A stretch of 64,000 bases of DNA from Leucobacter sp. CX169 (GCF_017161405.1 NZ_CP071051.1:2480001-2544000); one strand, 5' to 3'. Shown: positions 8,633 to 17,845, counted from the first letter of the stretch. A program made the numbers and translations. The notes: generated by a model not told the origin, from the letters alone.

Positions 8633-10233
8633 GCCCCCACCCTATGCGCCTGCAACCGGGCGATGGCTGATGGACCTCCCGAGAGCGCCGCGGCGGCCTC
8701 GTCGCGCACCCGTCGCGCCAGGCGCCCTGCGAGCTCAGCCGTCGCAGCGTGCGGCTCGTCAGCACCGTCGACGGGCTCCGTGAGCGCCTCCAGATGCTCG
8801 GCGAGCACGACTCGGTCCCGCGCCTCTCCCAAGAGGTCTTGCACCGCGTGTGCATCCTTCGCGAGCCCCGCACTCAGCGGCGCGGGCAGCGGGTCGGGGG
8901 CTCCCGAGCGCTCCCCCAGCGCCTCGACGGCGTAGCGCACGCGGCGAGCGCGCTTGCGAATGCCGTGGAGGCGGCTCGCGCCCTCGAGGTCGGTGAACGC
9001 GTCGGCGCGCTTCGCCGCCGCATGGGCGAGGCGGTCGAGCAGCCCGTCCAGGCGCTCGGCGATCACTTCGGCGGGCGGCGCGGGCGGCTCACCCGGGTCC
9101 GCGGCTCCCGCGGCGGGATCCTGCTCGGCCGCCAAATATCCGAGCGCACGGAGGCGGCTCGCGACCAGGCGCAGTGAGAGCGGGTCGCCCGGATCGACCG
9201 GCTCGCTCGAGGGGTTGCCGTCGGACTCGATGCGCTCCCGCAGCTCGGCAAGGGCCGCGGCCCGCTCGGTCTGCGCGGCTCCGACGAGCAGGCGGTTGAC
9301 CCGGCGAAGGCCGGCCACGGCGGGTTCCTGGGCGAGCAGTCGCTCGGCGTGCTCGGCCAGCACCTCGGCGTCGCGCACCGCGCCCAGTAGGGCGCCGAGG
9401 CCTCGAAGCGCCTCGACCGCCGGGGCTGCGTCCTCCGATGAGACCCCGAGGTCCGCGCGAAACAGCGTGATGAGGTCGCGCGCACGGCGCACCAGGATGC
9501 GGGTCTGGTGCACCGCGTCCGGCTCGTCGCCGCGTACGGCGTCGCCAGCGGCCGCGATGCGGTCGGCGAGGTCGATGAGCGCGCAGGCGATCAGCTCGGG
9601 AAGCGGAGCGCTGCGGCGCCAGGCCGCGGGCACCGTCTGACCCAGCGTCCGCTGAATCTTCGCTTCACTCAGCGAGGCCCGCGCGCCCGCCGCCAGCAGC
9701 TGCGGTTCGGCCAGTTCGAGCAGCGATGCGGCGGCGCCCTCGCCGAGCTCCGCTTCCCACTCGCGCCAGGCCCGCACGGCGCCCCCGTCGTGGTCGGTGG
9801 CCAACACGTGGTCGTCTGCCAACTCCATCAGGAGGCGACCCTGGGCGTCGAGCAGGCGGCGCACGGTGCGATCGGTCTGCACGGTCGCCACCGGCACGAG
9901 CTCCGGGGTCGCCGCCCTGAACCGTTCGCGCAGCACGTTCACGGCTCCCTCCGGGATCTCCTCCGCCGCGGGCCAGTGCAGCTCGTGGACGCCGTTCGGG
10001 CCGCGCTCCTTCAGGTGCCAGCCGGCGTCAGATCCGCCCGAGCGCGAGCGCAGCGCGAGGCCCGCGCGTCCGAGATCCCGGTCAGCGGTGTCCCAGTAGC
10101 GCGCGACCATCTGGGCGCGAATCTCGGCCACCGAGGCCGCCCCGGGCAATTCGATGCGCGGCAGCGGCTCGTCGCCGAGCACCTCGTACTTGCGTTCGAT
10201 CTCGAGCGATGCTGCGCCGCCGTGGTCCGTCAT
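8629..10233 (-). CDS. CYTH and CHAD domain protein
   Basis: A 534-residue cytosolic protein. Residues ~8-190 form a CYTH (triphosphate tunnel) domain, starting with the ExExK-type motif EIERKYEV and continuing RYWDTADRDLGRAGLALRSR. Residues ~215-500 form a CHAD domain, an alpha-helical module rich in conserved histidines that binds polyphosphate (AVHQTRILVRRARDLITLF, LHGIRKRARRVRYAVEAL). CYTH members hydrolyse inorganic triphosphate or related molecules, and CHAD is linked to polyphosphate granules, so a role in polyphosphate metabolism is likely. Its ATG overlaps the stop of the EamA gene and its stop overlaps the start of a small membrane protein gene. Confidence 0.9.
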   Translation of the reverse strand: MTDHGGAASLEIERKYEVLGDEPLPRIELPGAASVAEIRAQMVARYWDTADRDLGRAGLALRSRSGGSDAGWHLKERGPNGVHELHWPAAEEIPEGAVNVLRERFRAATPELVPVATVQTDRTVRRLLDAQGRLLMELADDHVLATDHDGGAVRAWREWEAELGEGAAASLLELAEPQLLAAGARASLSEAKIQRTLGQTVPAAWRRSAPLPELIACALIDLADRIAAAGDAVRGDEPDAVHQTRILVRRARDLITLFRADLGVSSEDAAPAVEALRGLGALLGAVRDAEVLAEHAERLLAQEPAVAGLRRVNRLLVGAAQTERAAALAELRERIESDGNPSSEPVDPGDPLSLRLVASRLRALGYLAAEQDPAAGAADPGEPPAPPAEVIAERLDGLLDRLAHAAAKRADAFTDLEGASRLHGIRKRARRVRYAVEALGERSGAPDPLPAPLSAGLAKDAHAVQDLLGEARDRVVLAEHLEALTEPVDGADEPHAATAELAGRLARRVRDEAAAALSGGPSAIARLQAHRVGA

Positions 10234-11156
10234 GGGGTCGCCTTTCCTGGGTCGGAGTCAGCTGAAAGTGGGAGTGTGACAAGCTCGCCGGGATCCTGCG
10301 GGGCGGCACGCGCCCCCGCCAGCCAGACGATCCCCGCGCCTGCGCCGACCACAAGCACGATGCCGCACACCGCGAGCGGGGTGAGCGTCTGCCCCAGCCA
10401 AAAGTACCCGATGAGCGTCCCAATGACCGGGTCAAACGCAAACAGCACGCCGACCACGCGCGCGGAGGTGAGCCGCGCGGCGAGGGTGTCCACGAAGAAC
10501 GCGAGCGCCATGCCGAGCAGCGCCGAGACGATCAGGATGCCCCACTGCGCCGGCTGCACCGAGCCGACGACCGGGACGGCGAAGGGCAGCGTGAGTACCG
10601 CGGAGAACGCGACCGAGAGCGCTACCCCGCTCATGCCGCCCTCCGACTTGCCGACGTGCGCGGCGAGCAGCGTGTACAGGCCGAAACTCACCGCTGCGCC
10701 AAGGGCGAAGAGGTAGCCGATTAGGTCGAACTCGCCGCCGAGCCCCACGATCAGCACGACGCCGATGAGGGCGATCACCGCGAGCCCTGCCTCACGCACC
10801 CGGCGCGAGGCGGCGAGCGCGACGGCACACGGTCCGAGGAAGTCGATCGTGGTGGCGACGCCGAGCGGGATCCGGTCGATCGCGAGGTAGAGGAAGATGT
10901 TCATCATCGCCATCGAGACGCCGTAGACGCCGATCCCGATCCACTCTTCCTTACTGCGCCCGCGCAGTTTCGGACGCAGCAGCGCGCAGAGCGCGATGCT
11001 CGCGATAATCATGCGCAGCGCGCTGGTGCCGAGCACACCGATCGAGTCGAACAGGCCGAGCGCGAGCGCGGCCGACACCTGGACACCGATCGAACCGGCC
11101 ATCACGAGCAGGACGGCGCGCAGCGCTTCGTTGCGAGTGCCGTTGGCCTGGATCAT
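10230..11156 (-). CDS. EamA-family drug/metabolite transporter
   Basis: A 308-residue membrane protein with ten predicted hydrophobic segments arranged as two EamA repeats. The second repeat contains RVVGVLFAFDPVIGTLIGYFWLGQTLTPL, the usual E/W-rich export-family signature; RhaT/YdcZ-type and threonine/homoserine exporters (RhtA) belong here. The start MIQANG at 11156 has AAGGAG nearby, favouring it over the longer ORF. It is the first gene of a three-gene coupled cluster with the CYTH-CHAD protein. The direction of transport and the substrate are unknown; export of an amino acid or metabolite is the usual role. Confidence 0.85.
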   Translation of the reverse strand: MIQANGTRNEALRAVLLVMAGSIGVQVSAALALGLFDSIGVLGTSALRMIIASIALCALLRPKLRGRSKEEWIGIGVYGVSMAMMNIFLYLAIDRIPLGVATTIDFLGPCAVALAASRRVREAGLAVIALIGVVLIVGLGGEFDLIGYLFALGAAVSFGLYTLLAAHVGKSEGGMSGVALSVAFSAVLTLPFAVPVVGSVQPAQWGILIVSALLGMALAFFVDTLAARLTSARVVGVLFAFDPVIGTLIGYFWLGQTLTPLAVCGIVLVVGAGAGIVWLAGARAAPQDPGELVTLPLSADSDPGKATP

Positions 11157-11208
11157 GAAACTCCTTGGTCGCCTGTGCGTGCCCGGGCCCGGTGACACTT
11201 GCCGGCGC

Positions 11209-11214
11209 TACACT
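11209..11214 (+). promoter_or_regulatory. -10 element of a leaderless promoter
   Basis: TACACT followed by exactly six bases and then the GTG start of the 197-residue protein. No Shine-Dalgarno is present, so the transcript is probably leaderless. Confidence 0.5.
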
Positions 11215-11220
11215 GGCCGG

Positions 11221-11814
11221 GTGCACGAGGGAGGGGCGGCAGCCCGCATTACAGACGCCGGGATTCAGGCTATCAGCGCGCTGCATGCGGCCGGGATCGC
11301 GCCCGAGGCGCTTGCCGAGCTGATCCCCGAACATCGTCGCTTCCTCCGCAGGATCCCACCCGCGATGCGTCCGACGGGCGCGGTCTGGCGGCTCGGCGTG
11401 CTGCTGTTGGTCTCGCCCGAAGACCACGTATCACCGGCTCAGAAGACTCGTCGCCGGCAGGATCCTGCCCCGTCTCTTCCGCTCTGGCTTGTCGCGGGCC
11501 CCTCGACCCGATCGGCCGAGCGCGGCAGGCCGAACTTCCAGTCGGAGTCGCGTGAGCAGCGCCGCGAGATCGCGGCGGCCGCTCTGCGCGGCGGGTACCC
11601 CGTCGGCACGATCGTGCACTTCGACGCGGAGGCGCTGCCGTCGGATGACGCCGGTCTCGCGGTGCTCGGCGACGATTCCCCCGTCGGCCTGCACGACGGG
11701 GTGCCGCGCGTGCGCTGGCGCGCGGGTATGCCGCTCGCCTCGTCCGGGGAGTTCGAGCGCTACGTGTCCGAACGGGTCGGACTGCTCGTCGAGCCGCCGC
11801 TCGGCGCAAGCTGA
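11221..11814 (+). CDS. Conserved actinobacterial hypothetical protein
   Basis: A 197-residue soluble protein of unknown function. The start GTG is placed at 11221 because the longer reading upstream runs into the divergent EamA promoter and a -10 box sits six bases before this codon. Features are a helical N-terminus (AISALHAAGIAPEALAELI), a central RLGVLLLVSPED strand, RGRPNFQSESREQRREIAAAALRGGYPVG, and a C-terminal region rich in acidic residues. I recall similar uncharacterised proteins in Microbacteriaceae but know no experimental role. Its 3' end overlaps the 3' end of the opposite gene by 55 bases. Confidence 0.7.
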   Translation: MHEGGAAARITDAGIQAISALHAAGIAPEALAELIPEHRRFLRRIPPAMRPTGAVWRLGVLLLVSPEDHVSPAQKTRRRQDPAPSLPLWLVAGPSTRSAERGRPNFQSESREQRREIAAAALRGGYPVGTIVHFDAEALPSDDAGLAVLGDDSPVGLHDGVPRVRWRAGMPLASSGEFERYVSERVGLLVEPPLGAS

Positions 11815-12362
11815 GCCTGGGGCCGCAGCACATAGGCCACGCTGAGCCAGATCGGCCAGCCGACCAGCCACACCCCGGTGACGAGCCACACCCGCCTCAG
11901 CCACCCCCAGAGCTCGACGGTGCGCGCGGCGTCACCCACCAACCGCACCATGGCAAGCAGCACCGCGCTCGCTACCACCGCGCACAGCAGCATGCGCAGC
12001 CATTCGCGCCACTCATACTGCAACTGCGCCAGGCCAGATTTCGGTGGCCTCACCGGCTGCGGTCCCCCGGCGAAGCGATGCGCAACCCAGGCATCCACTC
12101 GGGCAATGACCTGATGCCCAAAAGCCACTGTGAAGCCGAGGTAGACGGCCCCGAGGCCGTGCGCGAAGCTCGCCTTCGCGCCATTCAGCACCAGGTCCCA
12201 CCCGATCAATGCAAGCAGCAGCAGGTCGAGCACGGGGGCGCACAGCAGCAGCAGTGATGACAGCCTGCGCCTCCGGAAGAGGTACCGAGCGACGAGTCCG
12301 GCGCTGAGCACGACCCAGAACCCGACCTCGCAGGCGACGATTCCAATGACGATGAGATCCAT
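11760..12362 (-). CDS. Conserved integral membrane protein
   Basis: A 200-residue membrane protein starting MDLIVIGIVACEVGFW. Hydrophobic segments lie at about residues 3-25, 33-53, 58-80, 120-140 and 155-175. A charged cytosolic loop (RVDAWVAHRFAGGPQPVRPPKSG) follows the third segment. I do not recognise a named family. The start at 12362 is the only methionine before the first membrane helix; the longer ORF upstream is arginine-rich shadow sequence. It is divergent from the histidine kinase gene and convergent with, and overlapping, the 197-residue hypothetical. Confidence 0.7.
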   Translation of the reverse strand: MDLIVIGIVACEVGFWVVLSAGLVARYLFRRRRLSSLLLLCAPVLDLLLLALIGWDLVLNGAKASFAHGLGAVYLGFTVAFGHQVIARVDAWVAHRFAGGPQPVRPPKSGLAQLQYEWREWLRMLLCAVVASAVLLAMVRLVGDAARTVELWGWLRRVWLVTGVWLVGWPIWLSVAYVLRPQAQLAPSGGSTSSPTRSDT

Positions 12363-12469
12363 GATTCCAGCCTGAAGTTGCGGCGAGCGCAGCGGATCCT
12401 CCTCCAGGCCGCCTCGCCTCCTCCGACCGGATGAGACGGGGCGACGAGCGTTCCGACAGACTGGGGGGC

Positions 12470-13672
12470 ATGGTGGCACGCTGGTGGAGGGCGCTCGAGG
12501 CGAACCCTGGACGACGCGACCTGATCGTCGCCGGCTGCTGGCTGCTGCTTGGGTTGCTGCTCACCTCCGCGGGGATCGTCCGGCTCTGGGCAAGTCTCGC
12601 GGTTGTGGCGGTGCCGAACTGGGCGTTCGTGCTTCCCCTAGTCGGGATATGCGGCGCCACGATCCTGCGCTCACGGAAGCCACTCGTGGCGCTCGGGCTC
12701 GGCGTCGCCCTGACGGTCGTGGACCTCAGCTTCGGCGGCAGCCTCGCCGTGATCTTTATCTTGACTGACCTGATCTATGCCGCCGTGAAGTACGGCAGCG
12801 AGCGCGCCATCCGGGTGCTATTGGGCTGTGGGATCGGCTGCGCCGTCGTGCTCGGCGCGGTGCTCATTTGGAGCCCGCTCCACGACACCACCGTGCCGAT
12901 CTTCTGGGTGCAGTGGGTACTCATCGTGGCGGTTCCCGCGATGTGGGGGTGGAGCGTGCGCAGCGAGCGCATGCGCACGCGCTCCGAAATGGCGAGGCAG
13001 CACGTCCTGTCGGCGCGCCAGCTGCGCGGCCGCATTGCGCACGACCTGCACGATCTCGTCGCGAATCAGATCGCGGTGGCTGGCCTGCACGTTGAGGCGG
13101 CGAAACTTGTCGCTGCGCGCGATACACCAGACACCGCCACGCTGATGCGCAGCCTGGAGCAGGCGAAGCGCGGCACCGACCAGGCGCACCACGAGTTACG
13201 CCATCTGATCGCAGTGCTCAGCGCGGTCGATGGCCTCGATGAGCCGGAGACACCGGCTCTCGTGGACGAACTGCACGAACTCGCGCGACTCGTGCCGTCC
13301 GGGCGCGCACTTGAGTACTCCGGCGAAAGCGACAAGATCCTGCGCGAAGCGCTGAGCAACGCCCCTCCCGCGCACCAACAGGTCCTGCTGCGCGCGTTGC
13401 AGGAGCTTGTGGTCAACGCGGCGAAACACGGCTCGGGTGACGTACAGATTCACGCTCATATTGAGCCCAGCGACGGGCTGCACATCAGCGTGGCCAACGA
13501 CGTCCCGCCGAAGCGCAGCAGCGCCCTGGGCTCGGGCCTGGGCATTCGCGGCACCGAGTTGCTGCTCGGCAGCATCGGGGCGCGCCTGGAATCGGCGGCT
13601 CGAGATCGTCAGGGTGGCTGGTGCGCCAACATCGTCGTCCCCCTGCCACGCACGAATCGGAGAACCGCATGA
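12470..13672 (+). CDS. NarL-type sensor histidine kinase
   Basis: A 400-residue membrane sensor. The N-terminal ~165 residues contain about five to six hydrophobic segments with almost no extracytoplasmic loop, so it probably senses a membrane or intramembrane signal. The dimerisation/phosphoacceptor helix reads RGRIAHDLHDLVANQIA near residue 185, the HisKA_3 type with the phospho-accepting His in AHDLHD. The ATPase domain follows, with LQELVVNAAKHG (N box) and GSGLGIRGTELLLG (G box). The downstream response regulator overlaps by ATGA. A -10-like CAGACT lies seven bases upstream of the ATG, suggesting a leaderless message. The stimulus is unknown. Confidence 0.9.
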   Translation: MVARWWRALEANPGRRDLIVAGCWLLLGLLLTSAGIVRLWASLAVVAVPNWAFVLPLVGICGATILRSRKPLVALGLGVALTVVDLSFGGSLAVIFILTDLIYAAVKYGSERAIRVLLGCGIGCAVVLGAVLIWSPLHDTTVPIFWVQWVLIVAVPAMWGWSVRSERMRTRSEMARQHVLSARQLRGRIAHDLHDLVANQIAVAGLHVEAAKLVAARDTPDTATLMRSLEQAKRGTDQAHHELRHLIAVLSAVDGLDEPETPALVDELHELARLVPSGRALEYSGESDKILREALSNAPPAHQQVLLRALQELVVNAAKHGSGDVQIHAHIEPSDGLHISVANDVPPKRSSALGSGLGIRGTELLLGSIGARLESAARDRQGGWCANIVVPLPRTNRRTA

Positions 13673-14334
13673 CTCGTACCGTCCGAGTAATTATTGCCGA
13701 CGACCACGAGGCCGTGCGCAGCGGGGTCGCCGCAATCCTGAGCACTGACACCTCGATCGAGGTCCTCGCCGAGGCAGAGAACGGCTTCGATGCCCTCGCC
13801 GCCGCCCACCGGCACTCCCCCGACGTCGCGCTCGTTGATCTGCGCATGCCCGGCACCGACGGCATCTGGGCGATCTCGCGCATCACCGGCGAAACCGGCA
13901 CACGCGTGATTGCCCTCACCACCTTCGATTCGGACGACCTGGTCGCCGCGGCGCTCGCCGCCGGTGCACACGGCTATCTCTTGAAAAGCACAAGCGGCGT
14001 CGAGCTCATCCAGGCGGTGCATCACGTGGCGGCGGACCGCCACGTGGTGGATCCTGCGATTACCGGCGGACTCATCGCCCGAGCCGCAACGGCGTCTCAG
14101 GCCTCGGGCACGGACTCCGCGGGGCGCTCGCCCGTCCTCGCTGATCTCACCACCCGCGAACGCCAGGTGCTTGAGCTCGTCACCCGCGGCCTGGGCAATC
14201 AGGCGATCGCCGACGAACTCCACATCGGTGTGACCACGGTGAAGACCCACGTGGGCTCGCTCTATGCGAAGAGCGGGGTCGACTCCCGCGTGCGGCTCGC
14301 GCGCTGGGGCGAATCGATCCTGCCCCGCGGATGA
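13669..14334 (+). CDS. NarL/LuxR-type response regulator
   Basis: A 221-residue two-domain DNA-binding regulator. The receiver domain (residues 1-120) has the acidic pair ADDHE, the phosphorylation site LVDLRMPG and the late Lys in YLLKS. A linker leads to a LuxR-type helix-turn-helix: LTTRERQVLELVTRGLGNQAIADELHI, then TVKTHV. The ATG overlaps the kinase stop (ATGA) and GGAG lies upstream, so the two are cotranslated. It meets the efeB gene tail to tail with no spacer. Confidence 0.92.
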   Translation: MTRTVRVIIADDHEAVRSGVAAILSTDTSIEVLAEAENGFDALAAAHRHSPDVALVDLRMPGTDGIWAISRITGETGTRVIALTTFDSDDLVAAALAAGAHGYLLKSTSGVELIQAVHHVAADRHVVDPAITGGLIARAATASQASGTDSAGRSPVLADLTTRERQVLELVTRGLGNQAIADELHIGVTTVKTHVGSLYAKSGVDSRVRLARWGESILPRG

Positions 14335-15639
14335 CTAGCCAAACAGCGCCTGCCCGAGAAACTCCCCCTTTGCCACTCCCCGCGGCACCGCCCAGAGCCC
14401 CGAGCCGATGTGGCGAATGTACTCGCCCATGAGGTCCGGCTTGAGCGAGCGCTGCACCCGGACGAATATCTCGGGGTCGTTCTGGAACGAGATGAAGAAG
14501 AGCCCGGCGCCCATCTGGCCGAGATTGTTCGACCCGTCGACGTAGTTGTAGCCGCGGCGCAGCATGCGCGCCCCGTCGTTGTTCTTCGGGTGCGCGAGGC
14601 GCACGTGCGCCGCCATATCCATGACGGGCTCGCCGTCCTCGCCGCGCAGCCCGAGCTTCGGCTGCGAGAACTCGTCGCCGCCAGTCACCGGGGCGCCCGT
14701 GCGCTTGGTGCGCCCGATGATCCTCTCCTGCTCGCCCAGCGAAGCTCGATCCCAGGTCTCGATCGTCATCATGATCTTGCGGGCCACCAGGTACGTGCCC
14801 CCGCGCATCCACTCGGGGCCCTCGTTCCCGACCCAGACGAAGTCGCTGAGCGCCGCGGACTCGTCCGACATGATGTTCATCGTGCCGTCCTTGAACCCGA
14901 AGAGGTTGCGGGGCGTCTCCTGCTCGCGGGAGGTCGAGGCGGTGCGCCCGAACCCGAGCTGGCTCCACGAGAGGTGGGCGCGACCAACCGCGATGCGCGC
15001 GAGGTTTCGGATCGCGTGCACCGCGACCTGCGGGTCGTCGGCACATGCCTGCACGCACAGCGCCCCGCCGCTCTGCGCCTGCTCAAGCAGATCGAAGGCG
15101 AACGCGGGAAGCGGGGCGAACTCCGCCGGCAGCTGCGCACGCAGCCCAAACGGGTCGCTGTCCCCGTCGTCGCCCACGAAGAGCTCGCGCCCGAAGCCGA
15201 AGGTGATTGTGAGTCGGCCCGCGTGCAGCCCCTCGGCCTCGCCCGTGTCGTCGGGCGGAAGGAGCGCGTTGTCCGGCTCGAGCCCCGTGCCGAGCGCCTC
15301 GCCGCGCGTCAGCGGTTCAGCGGCCGCTGTCCACTCGCGCAGCAGCTCGATGAGGTCGTCCCGCGTCGTGCCGCGCACGAGTTGGAACGAGGCGAAGTGG
15401 AGGCGATCCTGCGCGGGGGTGACGATGCCCGCCTGGTGCGCGCCGTGAAACGCGACCGTGCTGGTGGTGGCTCCTCCAGCGGTCCCCGCCGCGGCTGCAC
15501 TCGCGATCGCCGCCCCCGCGAGCCCACCACCGGCGAGTCCCGCGGCACCGGCGCCGAGCATGCCGAGCAGCGCCCGCCGGCTCGGCCGGATCCCTGAGGG
15601 CGCGGGCGCGCCCTCAGGGGCCTGGTCAGGTTGATCCAT
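14335..15639 (-). CDS. efeB: Dyp-type heme peroxidase EfeB, Tat-exported
   Basis: A 434-residue enzyme of the deferrochelatase/peroxidase EfeB family. The N-terminus carries a twin-arginine signal, SRRALLGMLG, followed by an alanine/glycine-rich hydrophobic stretch, so the folded heme protein is exported by Tat. The Dyp family motif GXXDG appears as GFKDG around residue 248, and the distal segment RRGYNYVDG and heme-ligand region (VRLAHPKNND) are present. EfeB is thought to oxidise ferrous iron for EfeU, or to recover iron from heme. It starts four bases after the efeO stop and is the last gene of efeUOB. Confidence 0.92.
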   Translation of the reverse strand: MDQPDQAPEGAPAPSGIRPSRRALLGMLGAGAAGLAGGGLAGAAIASAAAAGTAGGATTSTVAFHGAHQAGIVTPAQDRLHFASFQLVRGTTRDDLIELLREWTAAAEPLTRGEALGTGLEPDNALLPPDDTGEAEGLHAGRLTITFGFGRELFVGDDGDSDPFGLRAQLPAEFAPLPAFAFDLLEQAQSGGALCVQACADDPQVAVHAIRNLARIAVGRAHLSWSQLGFGRTASTSREQETPRNLFGFKDGTMNIMSDESAALSDFVWVGNEGPEWMRGGTYLVARKIMMTIETWDRASLGEQERIIGRTKRTGAPVTGGDEFSQPKLGLRGEDGEPVMDMAAHVRLAHPKNNDGARMLRRGYNYVDGSNNLGQMGAGLFFISFQNDPEIFVRVQRSLKPDLMGEYIRHIGSGLWAVPRGVAKGEFLGQALFG

Positions 15640-15643
15640 GAGA

Positions 15644-16864
15644 TTAGCCCTTGACGACGGCCGCGGTCAGGCGCGACATGGGTTCGCTCAGCGCGTTCAA
15701 CTGTGCGGCAAGCTCGTTGCGCTGCGTATCGCCCACCGTGTCGTAGAAGACAAAGCCTTCGTCGTACGAGCCGTACTCGGCGAGCAACTCGAGCATCGCG
15801 GCAAATTCTGTGTCGAGCTCGGCGACGAGATCCTGCTCACCGTTTGCCACCGCGAGTTCGCGCACGGTATCGAAGGCCACCTGCGAGCCCTCAACGTTGG
15901 CGGTGAAGTCGTAGAGGTCGGTGTGGCCGAACTCGTTCTCCTCGCCCGGGAGCTTCCCGTCGGGCGCCGCGATCTCGTCGAGCAGGCCCTTGGCCCCCTC
16001 GGTGATGTCCGCCAGGGTGAGGGTGAAGTCGGGGGACGCGACCTTGTCTGTGAGCTCAGTGATGTCGGCGATCAGCTGGTCGCCGATCTCGGTGCGCTGC
16101 TCGGCCGTCATCGGGACGAGATCGTCCTTGGCGTAGTGGTCCTTCTCGGGCGTCGAATAGTTGGCGATCGCCTCGTCGAGCCACAGGTCCTGCTCAATGC
16201 GGTGGAAGCCCGTGAACGGCAGGCCCTCCTCAATCGCGCCGGGCTTACGGTAGTCGATCTTGGGGTCGAGGTCGCCGAACTGCTCGGCGGTCGGCTCGAT
16301 CCGCTCGTACGCGATGCGCGCGATCGGGAACAGTCGACGGGCCTCGTCGACATTGCCCGCCTGGAACGCCGCGACGAACTCCTCGACCGCCGGCACGAGC
16401 TCTTCGGTCTGCGACTTGACGTAGCCGATGTACTGCGAGACGACGGCGTCCGCCTCGGGCGTCGTTTTGACCGCATCACCGGTAACAGTGAAGAGTGCCT
16501 GGCCGACACCGGCGCCGATCATGCCCGGCTTGCAGCTCGTGTAGTAGGTCCCCGGCCCCACCTGAACGGTGAGCTCGCGGGTTGCCCCCGGCGCGATGTT
16601 CTCGACCTCACCGACGATCGTGAGTTCGTTCTCGCCGAGCACATAGAACTCGTTCACCTTGTCGCCGTCGTTCGTCACGGCGAACGTGACGGTGCCGCTC
16701 GCGCTCTCGGGGCTCGACACCGCGCACGATTCGTTCGCGGCGCTCACCGTGATGGACGCGGCGCTCGGGGCGTCGTTGGGCACGCACGCGGTGAGCGTCA
16801 GCCCGACCGTGGCGACGGCGGTGACCGCCAGCGCGGAGCGGAGGAATGCGGGTGTTCGAGTCAT
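15644..16864 (-). CDS. efeO: Iron uptake lipoprotein EfeO
   Basis: A 406-residue exported protein. The signal peptide ends in a lipobox (LTLTAC), so it is probably a lipoprotein. Residues ~35-125 form a cupredoxin-like domain (GTVTFAVTNDG, GPGTYYTSCKPG). The rest is an M75/imelysin-type helical domain with the HxxE metal motif in GFHRIEQDLW near residue 215. EfeO binds periplasmic or surface iron and passes it to EfeU. It lies between efeU (30 bases upstream) and efeB. Confidence 0.93.
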   Translation of the reverse strand: MTRTPAFLRSALAVTAVATVGLTLTACVPNDAPSAASITVSAANESCAVSSPESASGTVTFAVTNDGDKVNEFYVLGENELTIVGEVENIAPGATRELTVQVGPGTYYTSCKPGMIGAGVGQALFTVTGDAVKTTPEADAVVSQYIGYVKSQTEELVPAVEEFVAAFQAGNVDEARRLFPIARIAYERIEPTAEQFGDLDPKIDYRKPGAIEEGLPFTGFHRIEQDLWLDEAIANYSTPEKDHYAKDDLVPMTAEQRTEIGDQLIADITELTDKVASPDFTLTLADITEGAKGLLDEIAAPDGKLPGEENEFGHTDLYDFTANVEGSQVAFDTVRELAVANGEQDLVAELDTEFAAMLELLAEYGSYDEGFVFYDTVGDTQRNELAAQLNALSEPMSRLTAAVVKG

Positions 16865-16894
16865 GAGGGTCCTTTGTCGGTGGTTCGTGGGAAG

Positions 16895-17812
16895 TTACGG
16901 GGTGACAGGGGCGTCGCTCGGCAGCGGGGCCGGCACGGCCTTGGGCGCGCTCGCGGTGCGAGACGAGCGTCGGAGGAAGATGACCAGCGTCGGCACGAGG
17001 TAGAGCGCCCAGGCGAGTACCTCGAGCTTCGTCATCTCGGGAGAGAACCCGATGGTGCCCTTGAGCAGCACGCCAAGCACCCCGTCAGGCGCGATGAGGT
17101 GCGAGAGCTGGAACGCCCAGGCGCTCTCGCCGAACCACGCGGCGACGAACGGGCTCGCCCCGACGGGCGCGGCGACGAATGGGCCGGGCAAGACGCCTGC
17201 CTCTTGCAGATCGTGGACGCCGTACGCGAGCACGCCCGCGGCGAAGATGATGAGGAGCACCCCGGACCAGCGGAAGAACTTCCCGAGATCGATGCGCAGC
17301 ATTCCACGGTAGAGCGCCCATGCGAGCGCGGCCGCCACCAGGATCCCGGACACCGCGGAGGCGAAGCCGAGGAGCGGGGAGACACCGCTCGAACGCGTGG
17401 TGGCCCAGATGAAGAGGGCGGTTTCTAGTCCTTCGCGGCCGACGGACACGAAGCCGAGCACCGCAAGGCCCCAGCCGCTGCCGAGCAAGGCCGTGTCCAC
17501 CTGATCCCGCAGCGCGCCGCTGATGCCGCGCGCCATCTTCAGCATCCAGAACACCATCCACGTCACCATGGCGACTGCCAGGATCGAGAGGCCGCCGCCG
17601 ATGAGCTCCTGTGCGCGGAAGGACAGCCCGTACGCGCCGTACGTGAGCGTCGCGCCGATACCCAGCGACACGACGATGGCGAGCACCACGCCGAGCCAGA
17701 TCTTTCTCGCTGCGTCGGGGCGGCCGATCCGGTGCACGTAGGCGAGCAGCACGCTGACGACCAGCGCCGCTTCGAGGCCCTCGCGCAGTCCAATGAGCAG
17801 CGTGGCAATCAT
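16895..17812 (-). CDS. efeU: Ferrous iron permease EfeU (FTR1 family)
   Basis: A 305-residue membrane protein with seven hydrophobic segments. Two REGLE motifs, LREGLEAAL near residue 9 and GREGLETAL near residue 130, are the iron-translocating signatures of the FTR1/OFeT family. I chose the ATG at 17812 (MIATLLIGLREGLE) because family members begin this way and GAAGAGG lies upstream; an in-frame ATG at 17836 would add eight residues. It is the first gene of efeUOB. A palindromic iron box lies 34-51 bases upstream, so repression by DtxR under iron sufficiency is expected. Confidence 0.93.
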   Translation of the reverse strand: MIATLLIGLREGLEAALVVSVLLAYVHRIGRPDAARKIWLGVVLAIVVSLGIGATLTYGAYGLSFRAQELIGGGLSILAVAMVTWMVFWMLKMARGISGALRDQVDTALLGSGWGLAVLGFVSVGREGLETALFIWATTRSSGVSPLLGFASAVSGILVAAALAWALYRGMLRIDLGKFFRWSGVLLIIFAAGVLAYGVHDLQEAGVLPGPFVAAPVGASPFVAAWFGESAWAFQLSHLIAPDGVLGVLLKGTIGFSPEMTKLEVLAWALYLVPTLVIFLRRSSRTASAPKAVPAPLPSDAPVTP

Positions 17813-17845
17813 CGCCGGGCACCTCTTCCGATTCATCTGATCTTG

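Noticed and set aside
15638-17428. 596-residue ORF on the plus strand
   Set aside because: It is the complement of efeO and efeU, Arg/Val/Gly-rich with no family features; the minus-strand genes are clear.
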